From NCBI GenBank assembly GCA_036379955.1, contig DASVFR010000041.1:1-21772 (forward strand): a stretch of 21,772 nt of DNA. The letters are read 5' to 3'. A program made the translations under genes and the position numbers. Positions 14,377 through 21,102 of the stretch are shown here, one piece after another (the stretch's first letter is position 1; the number at the start of each line of letters is the position of its first letter). Source of the DNA: VRUE01 sp036379955 (lineage in GTDB: Bacteria > Actinomycetota > Thermoleophilia > Solirubrobacterales > 70-9). Under the pieces are notes generated by a model, which was given only the letters and a program-made list of their open reading frames with translations, did no database searches and was not told where the DNA came from.

Positions 14377-14943
14377 TCAGTCGCGGTCGGGGCGGTCGGG
14401 GTAGATCTCGTCGATGGTGACGAGGGCGCGGTAGGGAGCGTCCGCCGCGGCTTCGATCCGCTCGCCGCCGCCCGCGAGCCGGTCGACGACGCCGACGACG
14501 CCGACGACCTCGAGGCCCTGCTCGGCAATGCGCTCGATCGCGCGCGCCGTCGAGCCCCCGGTGGTGACCGTGTCCTCGACCACAAGGCAGCGGTCGCCGG
14601 GCCCCACGGGGCCCTCGACCCAGCGCTGCAGGCCGTGCTGCTTGCGCTCGCCACGGACGAAGAAGCCGACGAGGCCTGCCCCGGCCGGCACGGCGAGGGC
14701 GGCACAGGCGGGCGGAATCGCCGCCGTCGCCGGGCCGCCGACCGCAGTCGCGCCAATCTCGGCCGCGGCGGCCGCGATCAGCTCGCCCGCGGCGAGGAAG
14801 CCGGCTGGGCGCAGCAGCGCGCGTCGCGCGTCGACGTAGTACTGCGCGGTCGCTCCGCTCGAAAGGGTGACCTCGCCGATTACCAGCGAGTGGGTGCGCA
14901 GCTCGGCGAGAAGCACCTCCTTAGCGGCATCGAGGTCGGGCAT
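14377..14943 (-). CDS. pyrE: Orotate phosphoribosyltransferase, 188 aa
   Basis: Joins orotate to PRPP to give OMP in pyrimidine synthesis. The PRPP-binding motif is CLVVEDTVTTGGS (119-131), with the acidic pair E123-D124. The mobile catalytic loop is seen as GERKQHGLQ, with K101 and H103. The early SLVIGEVTLSSG and YYVDARRALL stretches are typical of PyrE. At 188 residues it is close to short-form enzymes. Start is ATG at 14941-14943. A TAGGAT -10 element 9 bases upstream suggests a very short leader. It is followed by yceH at 7 bases, so the two are probably cotranscribed. A related phosphoribosyltransferase cannot be wholly excluded, but the loop motif favours PyrE. Confidence 0.9.
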   Translation of the reverse strand: MPDLDAAKEVLLAELRTHSLVIGEVTLSSGATAQYYVDARRALLRPAGFLAAGELIAAAAAEIGATAVGGPATAAIPPACAALAVPAGAGLVGFFVRGERKQHGLQRWVEGPVGPGDRCLVVEDTVTTGGSTARAIERIAEQGLEVVGVVGVVDRLAGGGERIEAAADAPYRALVTIDEIYPDRPDRD

Positions 14944-14952
14944 CGGGCGTCA

Positions 14953-14958
14953 ATCCTA
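14953..14958 (-). promoter_or_regulatory. -10 element TAGGAT before pyrE
   Basis: TAGGAT on the minus strand lies 9 bases before the pyrE ATG and fits the TAnnnT consensus. Transcription would start about 1-3 bases before the ATG, giving a nearly leaderless message. The expected -35 region falls inside the 21-bp inverted repeat. Confidence 0.4.
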
Positions 14959-14967
14959 TGGTCAGGC

Positions 14968-15017
14968 CGCCCATCCGACATTGACCCCACCAGAGCGGGG
15001 TCAATGTCGGATGGGCG
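14968..15017. repeat. Perfect 21-bp inverted repeat with 8-base loop
   Basis: Arms 14968-14988 and 14997-15017 are perfectly complementary, with the loop ACCAGAGC. It starts 3 bases after the stop of the epimerase gene (15021-15023) and ends just before the pyrE promoter. There is no U-tract on either side. It may act as a transcription barrier, or be a REP-like or miniature mobile element. The inner half, TTGACCCC and GGGGTCAA, looks like the type of palindrome that recurs in genomes. Confidence 0.8.
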
Positions 15018-15020
15018 CGT

Positions 15021-15962
15021 CTACCCGAGCGCGGCGGGGTCGCGGAAGCCCTCGCGCCAGCTGGCGTAGCGGGGCTGCCAGCCGAGGTCGCGCTTGGCCT
15101 TGGCGTTGGAGGCGCCGCGCAGACCGATCGCCATCTGGGCGACCGAGCTGCCCGCCACCAGCTTCGCGAGCCATACCGGCACGCGCCGCGGCGGCTTGGC
15201 GCCGAGGGCCTCGGCGTAGATCGGCAGCCACTCGTGAAGCGGCGCGGGCTCGTCGTCGACGACGTTGTAGACGCCGGGGCCGCCGCGGTCGAGGGCGGCG
15301 ACGGTCGCCCCGGCCGCGTCCTCGAGGTGCAGGAAGGAGAAGGTGCCGGTGCCGGCCCCCACGACCGGGAAGCGTCGCCGCCTCACTTCGCGCCCCAGGT
15401 GGCCGTCCGGCGCGTAGTAGGTGCCGGGGCCGTAGAACTGCCCGTAGCGGAGCACCAGGCCCTCGAAGTCCTGGCACTCGACGACCTCGCGCTCGTGGCC
15501 GAGCATCGCCTCGACCGCGCCGCGGAAGTGCCCCGGCGCGTCGTCGAAGGGGCGCGCGTCCTCGTCCTTCACCCACTCTCCCTCCGGCGCGTAGAGGAAG
15601 GCGATGCTCTGGGTGAGGAAGCGCCTTGCCCCGACCTTGCGGGCAGCCTCGACCAGGTTGTGGCCGCCCTCGCGGCGCACCCGGTCCGTCTCGGCGTAGA
15701 AGGAGGCCCTGCGCGGGTTGTATTCCTGCGGCAGGCTGGTCAGCTGGTTGATCACCACCTCAGGTTCCGCCTGGTGCAACGCGTTTGCCAGGTCATGCAT
15801 GGAGAACGCGTTGCACCTGACGGGGGTGGCGCCGGTGGCGCGGATCTCGTCCATGCGCTCCTCGCGCCGGGTAGTCCCCGTCACCTCATGCCCCGCCGCG
15901 ACCAGCTGGCGCACCAGGGGGCCGCCGATCGCCCCGCTCGCTCCCGCGACGAAGACCTTCAT
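15021..15962 (-). CDS. NAD-dependent epimerase/dehydratase (extended SDR family), 313 aa
   Basis: Opens with MKVFVAGASGAIGG, a Rossmann NAD(P)-binding GxxGxxG (G7, G10, G13). GHEVTGTTRREERM follows as the second beta-alpha unit. VVINQLTSLP is the NAD-side strand, FLTQSIAFLYAP marks the active-site region, and VLRYGQFYGPGTYY is the usual RxGxxYGPG segment after the catalytic Tyr region. FSFLHLEDAAGATVAAL and GVYNVVDDEPAPLHEWLP are the typical C-terminal substrate-binding parts. Substrate is unknown; a nucleotide-sugar or small carbonyl compound is likely. Start is ATG 15960-15962, 24 bases after the upstream membrane protein gene. A classical YxxxK is not obvious, so it belongs to an atypical or divergent branch. 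Confidence 0.87.
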   Translation of the reverse strand: MKVFVAGASGAIGGPLVRQLVAAGHEVTGTTRREERMDEIRATGATPVRCNAFSMHDLANALHQAEPEVVINQLTSLPQEYNPRRASFYAETDRVRREGGHNLVEAARKVGARRFLTQSIAFLYAPEGEWVKDEDARPFDDAPGHFRGAVEAMLGHEREVVECQDFEGLVLRYGQFYGPGTYYAPDGHLGREVRRRRFPVVGAGTGTFSFLHLEDAAGATVAALDRGGPGVYNVVDDEPAPLHEWLPIYAEALGAKPPRRVPVWLAKLVAGSSVAQMAIGLRGASNAKAKRDLGWQPRYASWREGFRDPAALG

Positions 15963-15986
15963 CGGGACAGTTCTACACCCTCGGTC

Positions 15987-16391
15987 TCACGCTCGACCGT
16001 GCTCCTCCGCACGGAGGCGTTCCGAGACCCGCGCCAGCCAGGCCGCCGCGAGCGCGCCGAAGGCGATCGAGAGCGTATCTCCCCAGCCCCGCCCCTCGCT
16101 CTTGGCTTCGCCGGTGTCGAAGGCGTGGTTGAGCGCGTGCAATCCGTACCAGATCGCCCCCAGCCAGAGGACCGGCGCCCGCCACGACGCCCGCCAGACC
16201 GAGATCCCCACGGCGATCCCGAACGCCGCGGTGAACGCCCCCACGTCCCCCACGTAGTGCGAGTTCTCGATCCCGTAGTGGCCGATCTGGTCGAAGAAGG
16301 TATCCGGCGCGATCAACGCCAGCCCGCCGAGCGCGATGTGGAAGGCGGCGACGAAGAGGAGAACAGCCTTGAGCGCCTTCTCGCCGATCAT
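15987..16391 (-). CDS. Small four-helix integral membrane protein, 134 aa
   Basis: Four hydrophobic stretches are visible: about 8-27 (AVLLFVAAFHIALGGLALIA), 48-65 (GDVGAFTAAFGIAVGISV), 71-88 (APVLWLGAIWYGLHALNH) and 104-120. Charged ends and a conserved-looking HAFDTGE loop lie between helices 3 and 4. The layout resembles DoxX/DUF4345-like small membrane proteins, but I do not recognise it securely. Start is ATG 16389-16391. A GAGG ribosome binding site overlaps the stop of the transpeptidase gene 7 bases upstream, so the two are cotranslated or coupled. Function is unknown. Confidence 0.78.
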   Translation of the reverse strand: MIGEKALKAVLLFVAAFHIALGGLALIAPDTFFDQIGHYGIENSHYVGDVGAFTAAFGIAVGISVWRASWRAPVLWLGAIWYGLHALNHAFDTGEAKSEGRGWGDTLSIAFGALAAAWLARVSERLRAEEHGRA

Positions 16392-16398
16392 CGGGACC

Positions 16399-17370
16399 TC
16401 AGAAGACGAAGATGCTCTCGCCGTAGTTCAGCTGTTCGTAAATGCGCGGCTGGTCGGCGATGAAGGTGCGGACGCAGCCGTGGCTGGCAGCGTAGGTCGG
16501 CACTTCGGCGTAGCCGTGCACCGCGTAGCCGTTGTGCCAGTAGAAGGAGTAGTACATGCCCTCCGCGTTGTAGCCCGGTTCGCGACGGTAGAAGGAGTAG
16601 TGGCCGGTCACCGTCGGCGTCGAGGGCTTGCCGGTGGAGACGGGGTAGATCGCGAACGGCTTGTCGCCCTTGGTGAGGACGAGAACCTGCTTGTCGAGTG
16701 GGACCTCGGCGTGCTCGCCCGCGTTCGGGTAGCGCACCCGGTAGCCGCCGCGGCCCTCGAAGACGGCCTCGACGAGGCCCTTGCCGGCGCGCTCGGTGCG
16801 CGCCTTGCCGTTGACCTTGCGATAGGCGAGCACCTCGCGGCCGACCCGTCCGTCGAAGCAGGAGCCGCCGCCCGCGGCGTAGCCCAGCTCCGCCATCGCC
16901 TTCTTGAAGCCCTTGACCACGCGGTCGCACTCGCCAGGGTGCAGAGCCGGGTAGCTGACCTTCCAGCTCTTGCGCACGGTGCTGTCGGCGCCGAGCGCCG
17001 CCGTGGCGACGTGCTTGGCCGAGACCGCGTACTTGCCGCCCTCGCGCAGCACGATCGAGGCCTTGAAGGAGCCGCTGCCCTCGCTTCCCTTCTGCACCGC
17101 GACGTCGCGGGTCAGCAGCTTGCGCCCGTCGAGGTAGAAGGCGACGGCAACGTGCTGCCCGGGGACGAACGGCGTCACCGTCCCCAGGACCGGCACCTCG
17201 CTGAAGATCTCCGCCTTGCCGCCGTGAAGGTGCCCCACCCGGATCTTCACGGCCGCTCGCGGCGGCCCGGTCGGCTTCTCAGGAGCCGGCGCGGCCGCCG
17301 CGGCGGAGACCACGACGAACGTCGCGATGACCAAGGCGCTGGCGAGGGCGGGGACGAGACGACGTCTCAC
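16399..17370 (-). CDS. L,D-transpeptidase (YkuD family), secreted, 323 aa
   Basis: Residues 1-27 are a signal peptide (MRRRLVPALA, hydrophobic core, SAAAAA). About 145-205 resembles a peptidoglycan-binding module (DRVVKGFKKAMAELGY, then FDGRVGREVLAYRKVNGKAR). The YkuD catalytic domain ends the protein: AVHGYAEVP has H285 and SHGCVR (296-301) has the nucleophile C299. Such enzymes make 3-3 cross-links in the wall or attach proteins to it. Start is GTG at 17368-17370 without a clear ribosome binding site. A minus-strand promoter-like pair lies at 17399-17428. The downstream small membrane protein is closely coupled. The active-site set looks complete. Confidence 0.93.
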   Translation of the reverse strand: MRRRLVPALASALVIATFVVVSAAAAAPAPEKPTGPPRAAVKIRVGHLHGGKAEIFSEVPVLGTVTPFVPGQHVAVAFYLDGRKLLTRDVAVQKGSEGSGSFKASIVLREGGKYAVSAKHVATAALGADSTVRKSWKVSYPALHPGECDRVVKGFKKAMAELGYAAGGGSCFDGRVGREVLAYRKVNGKARTERAGKGLVEAVFEGRGGYRVRYPNAGEHAEVPLDKQVLVLTKGDKPFAIYPVSTGKPSTPTVTGHYSFYRREPGYNAEGMYYSFYWHNGYAVHGYAEVPTYAASHGCVRTFIADQPRIYEQLNYGESIFVF

Positions 17371-17398
17371 GGTCGGAATTCTTACCGATGGAGAGGAC

Positions 17399-17428
17399 TA
17401 TGTAACGGCGATGTCAACTCTGAGTCAA
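17399..17428 (-). promoter_or_regulatory. Candidate promoter of the L,D-transpeptidase gene
   Basis: On the minus strand TTGACT (17428-17423) is followed after 18 bases by TACATA (17404-17399). This places a start near 17391 and a leader of about 20 bases before the GTG. It lies back to back with the plus-strand promoter at 17445. Confidence 0.45.
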
Positions 17429-17444
17429 TTGGCCGTTGCAAAGC

Positions 17445-17472
17445 TTGACTCTCCGGATGTCGTCAATACGTT
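17445..17472 (+). promoter_or_regulatory. Strong sigma-70-like promoter for a plus-strand RNA
   Basis: TTGACT (17445-17450), a 16-base spacer and TACGTT (17467-17472) match the -35/-10 consensus well. The predicted start, about 17479-17480, is 3-4 bases before the 5' end of a tRNA-like fold, the usual spacing for a stable RNA gene. No plus-strand ORF follows. Confidence 0.6.
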
Positions 17473-17482
17473 GCGGCGCAGC

Positions 17483-17572
17483 GGAGGGTGAAGCCGCGAG
17501 GTCGCGGCGAGCGCTTGATAACCGCGAGTTCGGGCTAGGGGCCCGGATGGAGTTCGAGTCCCCCGCCCTCCG
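17483..17572 (+). tRNA. Class II tRNA-like RNA (Ser/Sec/allo-tRNA style), anticodon uncertain
   Basis: The 90-base stretch folds with an 8-bp acceptor stem: GGAGGGTG (17483-17490) with CGCCCTCC (17564-17571), then discriminator G17572. A D-like arm has 6 bp and loop AGGT (17493-17508). The long variable arm has about 8 bp including wobbles (17528-17535 with 17541-17548). The T-loop is TTCGAGT (17553-17559) on a stem of 4 positions with one A-C mismatch. The anticodon arm (17509-17527) is weak: three pairs around TTGATAA, whose central triplet would be GAT; TGA is an alternative register. CCA is not encoded. The 8/4 acceptor/T layout, G73 and long variable arm recall allo-tRNAs and tRNA-Sec. 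It could instead be a decaying tRNA-Ser. Confidence 0.45.
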
Positions 17573-17595
17573 TGTTGTAGAGGTATTGTCTGAGT

Positions 17596-17722
17596 GCGCG
17601 AAGGTCGGTCGAGGTGCAATTATCACGCGGCCTGCGGGGTCGTACCCGCCATTGCGACCGGTCTTCGCGCCTAGACAAAGGCGTGATCTGCGCTGATAGC
17701 CTTTACCTGCGGTTATCACGCG
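17596..17722 (+). ncRNA. Highly structured noncoding segment downstream of the tRNA-like RNA
   Basis: A 16-bp stem with two wobbles pairs 17596-17611 with 17655-17670 and encloses a GCGGG/CCCGC hairpin (17634-17649). Next, AAAGGC (17677-17682) can pair with GCCTTT (17699-17704), or GCGTGAT (17681-17687) with ATCACGC (17715-17721), two mutually exclusive folds. TTATCACGCG occurs twice (17620-17629, 17713-17722), so the GCGTGAT strand has two possible partners. No ORF with coding character is present. It sits between the plus-strand promoter/tRNA-like RNA and a plus-strand terminator, so it is probably part of the same transcript. No known RNA family is recognised. Confidence 0.45.
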
Positions 17723-17753
17723 CTTGGAGGCTTGCCTTCCTTCACCCAGATCC

Positions 17754-17778
17754 GGCCCGCTCCGCGGGCCGTTTCTTT
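17754..17778 (+). terminator. Rho-independent terminator on the plus strand
   Basis: GGCCCGC (17754-17760), loop TCC and GCGGGCC (17764-17770) form a perfect 7-bp stem followed by GTTTCTTT. The T-run is on the plus strand only, so it closes the plus-strand RNA unit rather than the minus-strand protease gene that ends at 17784. Confidence 0.6.
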
Positions 17779-17783
17779 GCCCG

Positions 17784-18473
17784 CTACTGCCCGATCAGCG
17801 CGACCGCGTTGTTCAGCATGTGCAGCAGGATCCCCGGCACGATCGAGCCGGTCCGCTCGTAGAGCAGCGCCAGCACGAAGCCGAAGAAGATCAGCGGCGG
17901 CACGGCGCTGATCCCGGTGGTCGCGTGCAGGGCGCCGAAGATCGTCGCGCTGATCAGCGCCGCGGCGATGCGCGGCAGGCGCTCGCGCAGGCCGCCGAAG
18001 AGGAAGCCGCGGAAGCAGACCTCCTCGCTGATCGGCGCCGCGACCACGATCAGCAGGATCTGCACGGGCACGGCGCCGAACTCTTCGGCGATGTCCTTCT
18101 GGTGCGGTTCGCCGACGAGGACGCCGTAGGCGACGGCGAAGAGCAGGTAGGCGCCCGCGGCGGCGAGCATCCACGCGAGGGCCGACGGCCGGAAGCGGCG
18201 CAGGCCGAGCTGGGCCGCCGCCCCCCGCACCGTCGCCCCGCGAGCGGCGGCGAGCGCGAAGGGCACGAGCAGGAAGCCGAGCGCCGTCGCCAGCTGCACC
18301 AGCGCGTTGGCCGTGTCGCTCAGCTCTTCGCCCGAGGAAGGATGCGCGGCGAGGACGACCGGGACCGCGAGGACGACGCCGGCCGCCAGCGCCAGCAGCA
18401 CCCCTCCGACCGCCATCCAGGGGCCCCAGCTCGCGTAGGGGAAGGGTCGCTTTGCCGGTACCGTGCCCTCCAT
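17784..18473 (-). CDS. CPBP-family intramembrane glutamic endopeptidase, 229 aa
   Basis: The family's three motifs are present: EE-x3-R as SEEVCFRGF (E150, E151, R155), FGALHA with H183, and HMLNN with H218 and N222. At least six hydrophobic segments lie between about 18 and 225. CPBP (CAAX protease and bacteriocin-processing) enzymes cleave peptides within the membrane or serve in bacteriocin self-immunity; the substrate here is unknown. Start is ATG 18471-18473, whose codon overlaps that of the divergent mscS-like gene (CATG). An alternative start is the Met at codon 20, just before the first hydrophobic segment. No strong ribosome binding site is visible. Confidence 0.9.
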   Translation of the reverse strand: MEGTVPAKRPFPYASWGPWMAVGGVLLALAAGVVLAVPVVLAAHPSSGEELSDTANALVQLATALGFLLVPFALAAARGATVRGAAAQLGLRRFRPSALAWMLAAAGAYLLFAVAYGVLVGEPHQKDIAEEFGAVPVQILLIVVAAPISEEVCFRGFLFGGLRERLPRIAAALISATIFGALHATTGISAVPPLIFFGFVLALLYERTGSIVPGILLHMLNNAVALIGQ

Positions 18474-18888
18474 GTCGCCGGCAGTCTCACAGGTCTCGCG
18501 ATCGACGAAGACCCGCTTGCGCTTCCTGCGCCGCCTCCTGGTTCTCGTCGTCTTGCTCGTCCTGCTCGGGCTCGCGCTGGCTCAATTCACCGAGCTGAAG
18601 CGCCTGGCGACCGGGATCCTCGCCTCGACCGCGGTGCTGGCCGCGATCGTCGGCTTCGCCGCCCAGCACACGATCGGCAACATGGTGGCGGGGGTGCAGA
18701 TCGCGATCTCGCAACCGATCAAGATCGGCGACCGGATCACCTTCGAGGAAGTCGAGGGACGGGTCACCGACATCACCCTCTCCTACACCTACGTCAACCC
18801 CGGCGACGGGACCGCGGTCGTGATTCCGAACCAGCTCCTGGTCGAGGGGATCATCCACAACCTCTCGACCGAGGACACCCAGGCCTGA
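18472..18888 (+). CDS. Small MscS-family mechanosensitive channel-like protein, 138 aa
   Basis: Two hydrophobic segments are followed by the pore-lining motif GFAAQHTIGNMVAGVQI, then QPIKIGDRITFEEVEGRVTDI and VVIPNQLLVEGIIHN. These match the TM3 helix and beta domain of MscS. The protein stops there: the C-terminal alpha/beta cytoplasmic domain and the first helices of full MscS (about 286 residues) are missing. So it is a minimal channel-core form, complete in itself since no frameshift is visible. It may release osmotic stress or regulate by assembling with other MscS subunits (inference). A GTG 9 bases upstream (18463) is another possible start. It is divergent from the CPBP gene, with no gap between them. 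Confidence 0.86.
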   Translation: MSPAVSQVSRSTKTRLRFLRRLLVLVVLLVLLGLALAQFTELKRLATGILASTAVLAAIVGFAAQHTIGNMVAGVQIAISQPIKIGDRITFEEVEGRVTDITLSYTYVNPGDGTAVVIPNQLLVEGIIHNLSTEDTQA

Positions 18889-18921
18889 GCCGGGCCGGGG
18901 CCGAAGTACCCTTCCCCTCAG

Positions 18922-21069
18922 ATGGCCCAGCGCAAACGGCGACGTCAGCGGCGGCGCGGCGGCGCCGGCGGCAAGCTGCTCTTCGTCGTGGCCGGCGCGC
19001 TCGTCGCCGTCGCCCTGGCGGCGATCGCGGTCGCCTCCTGGGTGCTCGACGTGGCCGCCGACGCCCCCTCGCTCTCGTCCTGCGAGAAGGTCGGTGGTGG
19101 TGGCAACACCGCCCTCTTCGCTGCCGACGGCAGCCGGCTCGGCTTCGTCGACTCCGACGAAGCGCACCAGCCGGTCGCGATCGAGCGGGTGCCGAAGCGC
19201 CTGCGCCTGGCGACGGTAGCGATCGAGGACCAGCGCTTCTACGAACACGGCGGCATCGATTTCGAGGGCATCGCCCGCGCCGCGCTCAAGGACCTCGAAG
19301 CCGGCGAAGCGGTCGAGGGGGGCTCGACGATCACCCAGCAGCTGGTGCGCAAACTCTGCATCCACAATCCCAAGCGGACCATCGAGCGCAAGATCGAAGA
19401 GGCGAAGCTGGCGATCGAGTACGCCAAGCGTCACAGCCGCCAGGAAATCCTCGGCCAGTACCTCAACACCGCCTCCTACGGGACGATCGAAGGGGCGACC
19501 GCGGTCGGCGTCCAGGCGGCCTCGAAGATCTACTTCTCGCGGCCGGTCTGGAAGCTCGACCTGGCGCGGTCGGCGCTGCTCGCCGGGCTGCCGCAGGCGC
19601 CCACCGACTACAACCCGCTCCTGCATCCCGGCCGGGCGCTGCAGCGCCGCAACGCGGTCCTCGCCCAGATGGCGGCCCAGGGGTACGTCAGTCCGGAGCG
19701 GGCCCAGGCGGCGCGACGGCGCGGACTGGAGCTCGACGCCTCCGACTCCTACTTCGCGCACCGCGAGCCGTACTTCTTCGACTACGTCGAAGATCAGCTA
19801 CTCGACCGCTACGGCGTCGACGCGGTGCGCGACGGCGGCCTGCGCGTCTACACGACGATCGACCCACGACTGCAGGAGGTCGCCGAAGAGACGATGCGCT
19901 CGACCCTCCCCTACTCGACCGACCCCTCCTCGGCACTGGTCTCGATCGACCCGCGCAACGGCCACGTCGAGACGATGGCCTCGAGCTCGAGCTACGAGGA
20001 GAGCAAGTTCAACCTCGCCGCCCAGGGCCACCGCCAGCCCGGCTCGACCTTCAAGACGTTCGTGCTGACGACGGCGCTCAAGCAGGGCATCGACCCCTAC
20101 ACGACCTACTACACGTCCAAGCCGCTGAACCTGGACCTGCCCAAGTGGGGGCACTGGGAAGTGCACACCGCCGACGAGGGCTACCTCGGCAACGTCAACC
20201 TGCGGCAGGCGACGGTCGCTTCCGACAACACGGTCTTCGCCCAGCTCGACCTCGACGTCGGCCCGCAACGCGTCGCCGAGACGGCGCATTCGCTGGGGAT
20301 CGTCAGCCCACTGGACGGCATCCCGGCGGAGGGGATCGGCGGCCTGCGCGTCGGCGTCTCACCGCTGGAGATGGCGAGCGCCTACGCGACCCTGGCGGCG
20401 GGCGGCATCCGTCGCGACCCGGTGGCGATCGAGCGGGTGGTCCTGCCCGGCGGCCGGGTCGAGCGGCCGGAGCGGCGCAAGGCGCGGCGGGTCGTCTCCG
20501 AAGCGGTCGCCTACGAGGTGACGCGGCTGCTACACGACAACATCACCGAAGGGACCGGCACCGCCGCCTACACCGGCTGCCCCGGGCAGGCCGGCAAGAC
20601 GGGGACGACGGACCGCGAGACGGACGCCTGGTTCGCCGGCTACCAGCCGAACCTGGCGAGCGTGGTCTGGGTCGGCTACCCGCAGTCCAACGCGATCGAA
20701 ATGACGAGCGTGCACGGGATCACGGTCTTCGGCGGCACCTTCCCGGCCGAGATCTGGCACTCGCTCTACTCCGAAGGCGAAGTGCCCTGCGAGGAATTCG
20801 AGAAACCCCGCAAGCCGATCGTCTGGGCGCCGTTCTACGGCCACTTCACCGCCTCCGCGCCGCGCCCGGGAGGAAGCGGGGCGGGCGACAAGGGGGAATC
20901 CGGTGGCTTCTTCGGCCCGGGCGCGGGTCATGCCGAAGAAGGAAACGAAGGGTACGACCCCAACGCCTACGCGCCCGGAGCCGGGCAGAAGCCGGCGCCC
21001 GTGCCCCCACCGCCGCCGGCCGCGGGCGTTGGCACGGGCGGCGCGGCCGAAGAAGCCGGGAGCGAATAG
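18922..21069 (+). CDS. Bifunctional class A penicillin-binding protein, 715 aa
   Basis: A basic cytoplasmic lead (MAQRKRRRQRRRGG) and one membrane helix (about 18-42) precede the GT51 transglycosylase domain. Its motifs are IEDQRFYEHGG with catalytic E102, GGSTITQQLVRKL (133-145) and KIEEAKLAIEYA. The transpeptidase domain has the nucleophile in GSTFK (S375, K378), SDN (434-436) and KTGTT (559-563). The enzyme polymerises and cross-links peptidoglycan outside the membrane. A Pro/Gly-rich tail of about 80 residues ends it. A TACCCT -10 element (18907-18912) 9 bases before the ATG suggests a very short leader. It follows the mscS-like gene by 33 bases. All catalytic motifs look intact. Confidence 0.95.
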   Translation: MAQRKRRRQRRRGGAGGKLLFVVAGALVAVALAAIAVASWVLDVAADAPSLSSCEKVGGGGNTALFAADGSRLGFVDSDEAHQPVAIERVPKRLRLATVAIEDQRFYEHGGIDFEGIARAALKDLEAGEAVEGGSTITQQLVRKLCIHNPKRTIERKIEEAKLAIEYAKRHSRQEILGQYLNTASYGTIEGATAVGVQAASKIYFSRPVWKLDLARSALLAGLPQAPTDYNPLLHPGRALQRRNAVLAQMAAQGYVSPERAQAARRRGLELDASDSYFAHREPYFFDYVEDQLLDRYGVDAVRDGGLRVYTTIDPRLQEVAEETMRSTLPYSTDPSSALVSIDPRNGHVETMASSSSYEESKFNLAAQGHRQPGSTFKTFVLTTALKQGIDPYTTYYTSKPLNLDLPKWGHWEVHTADEGYLGNVNLRQATVASDNTVFAQLDLDVGPQRVAETAHSLGIVSPLDGIPAEGIGGLRVGVSPLEMASAYATLAAGGIRRDPVAIERVVLPGGRVERPERRKARRVVSEAVAYEVTRLLHDNITEGTGTAAYTGCPGQAGKTGTTDRETDAWFAGYQPNLASVVWVGYPQSNAIEMTSVHGITVFGGTFPAEIWHSLYSEGEVPCEEFEKPRKPIVWAPFYGHFTASAPRPGGSGAGDKGESGGFFGPGAGHAEEGNEGYDPNAYAPGAGQKPAPVPPPPPAAGVGTGGAAEEAGSE

Positions 21070-21102
21070 CTGAGCCTCGCGCCGGGGGTCTCCTACGGGC
21101 TG

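Noticed and set aside
13710..14756. A 348-codon open frame that would extend yceH far upstream
   Set aside because: The extra N-terminal part is Ser/Arg/Ala-rich low-complexity sequence overlapping pyrE in another frame. The conserved YceH core begins next to the TTG at 14369.
17414..17719. A 101-codon minus-strand frame in the 17.4-17.8 kb noncoding block
   Set aside because: Its GDSNS-type stretch is the reverse translation of a tRNA T-loop, a known source of spurious ORFs; no start signal or domain is seen.
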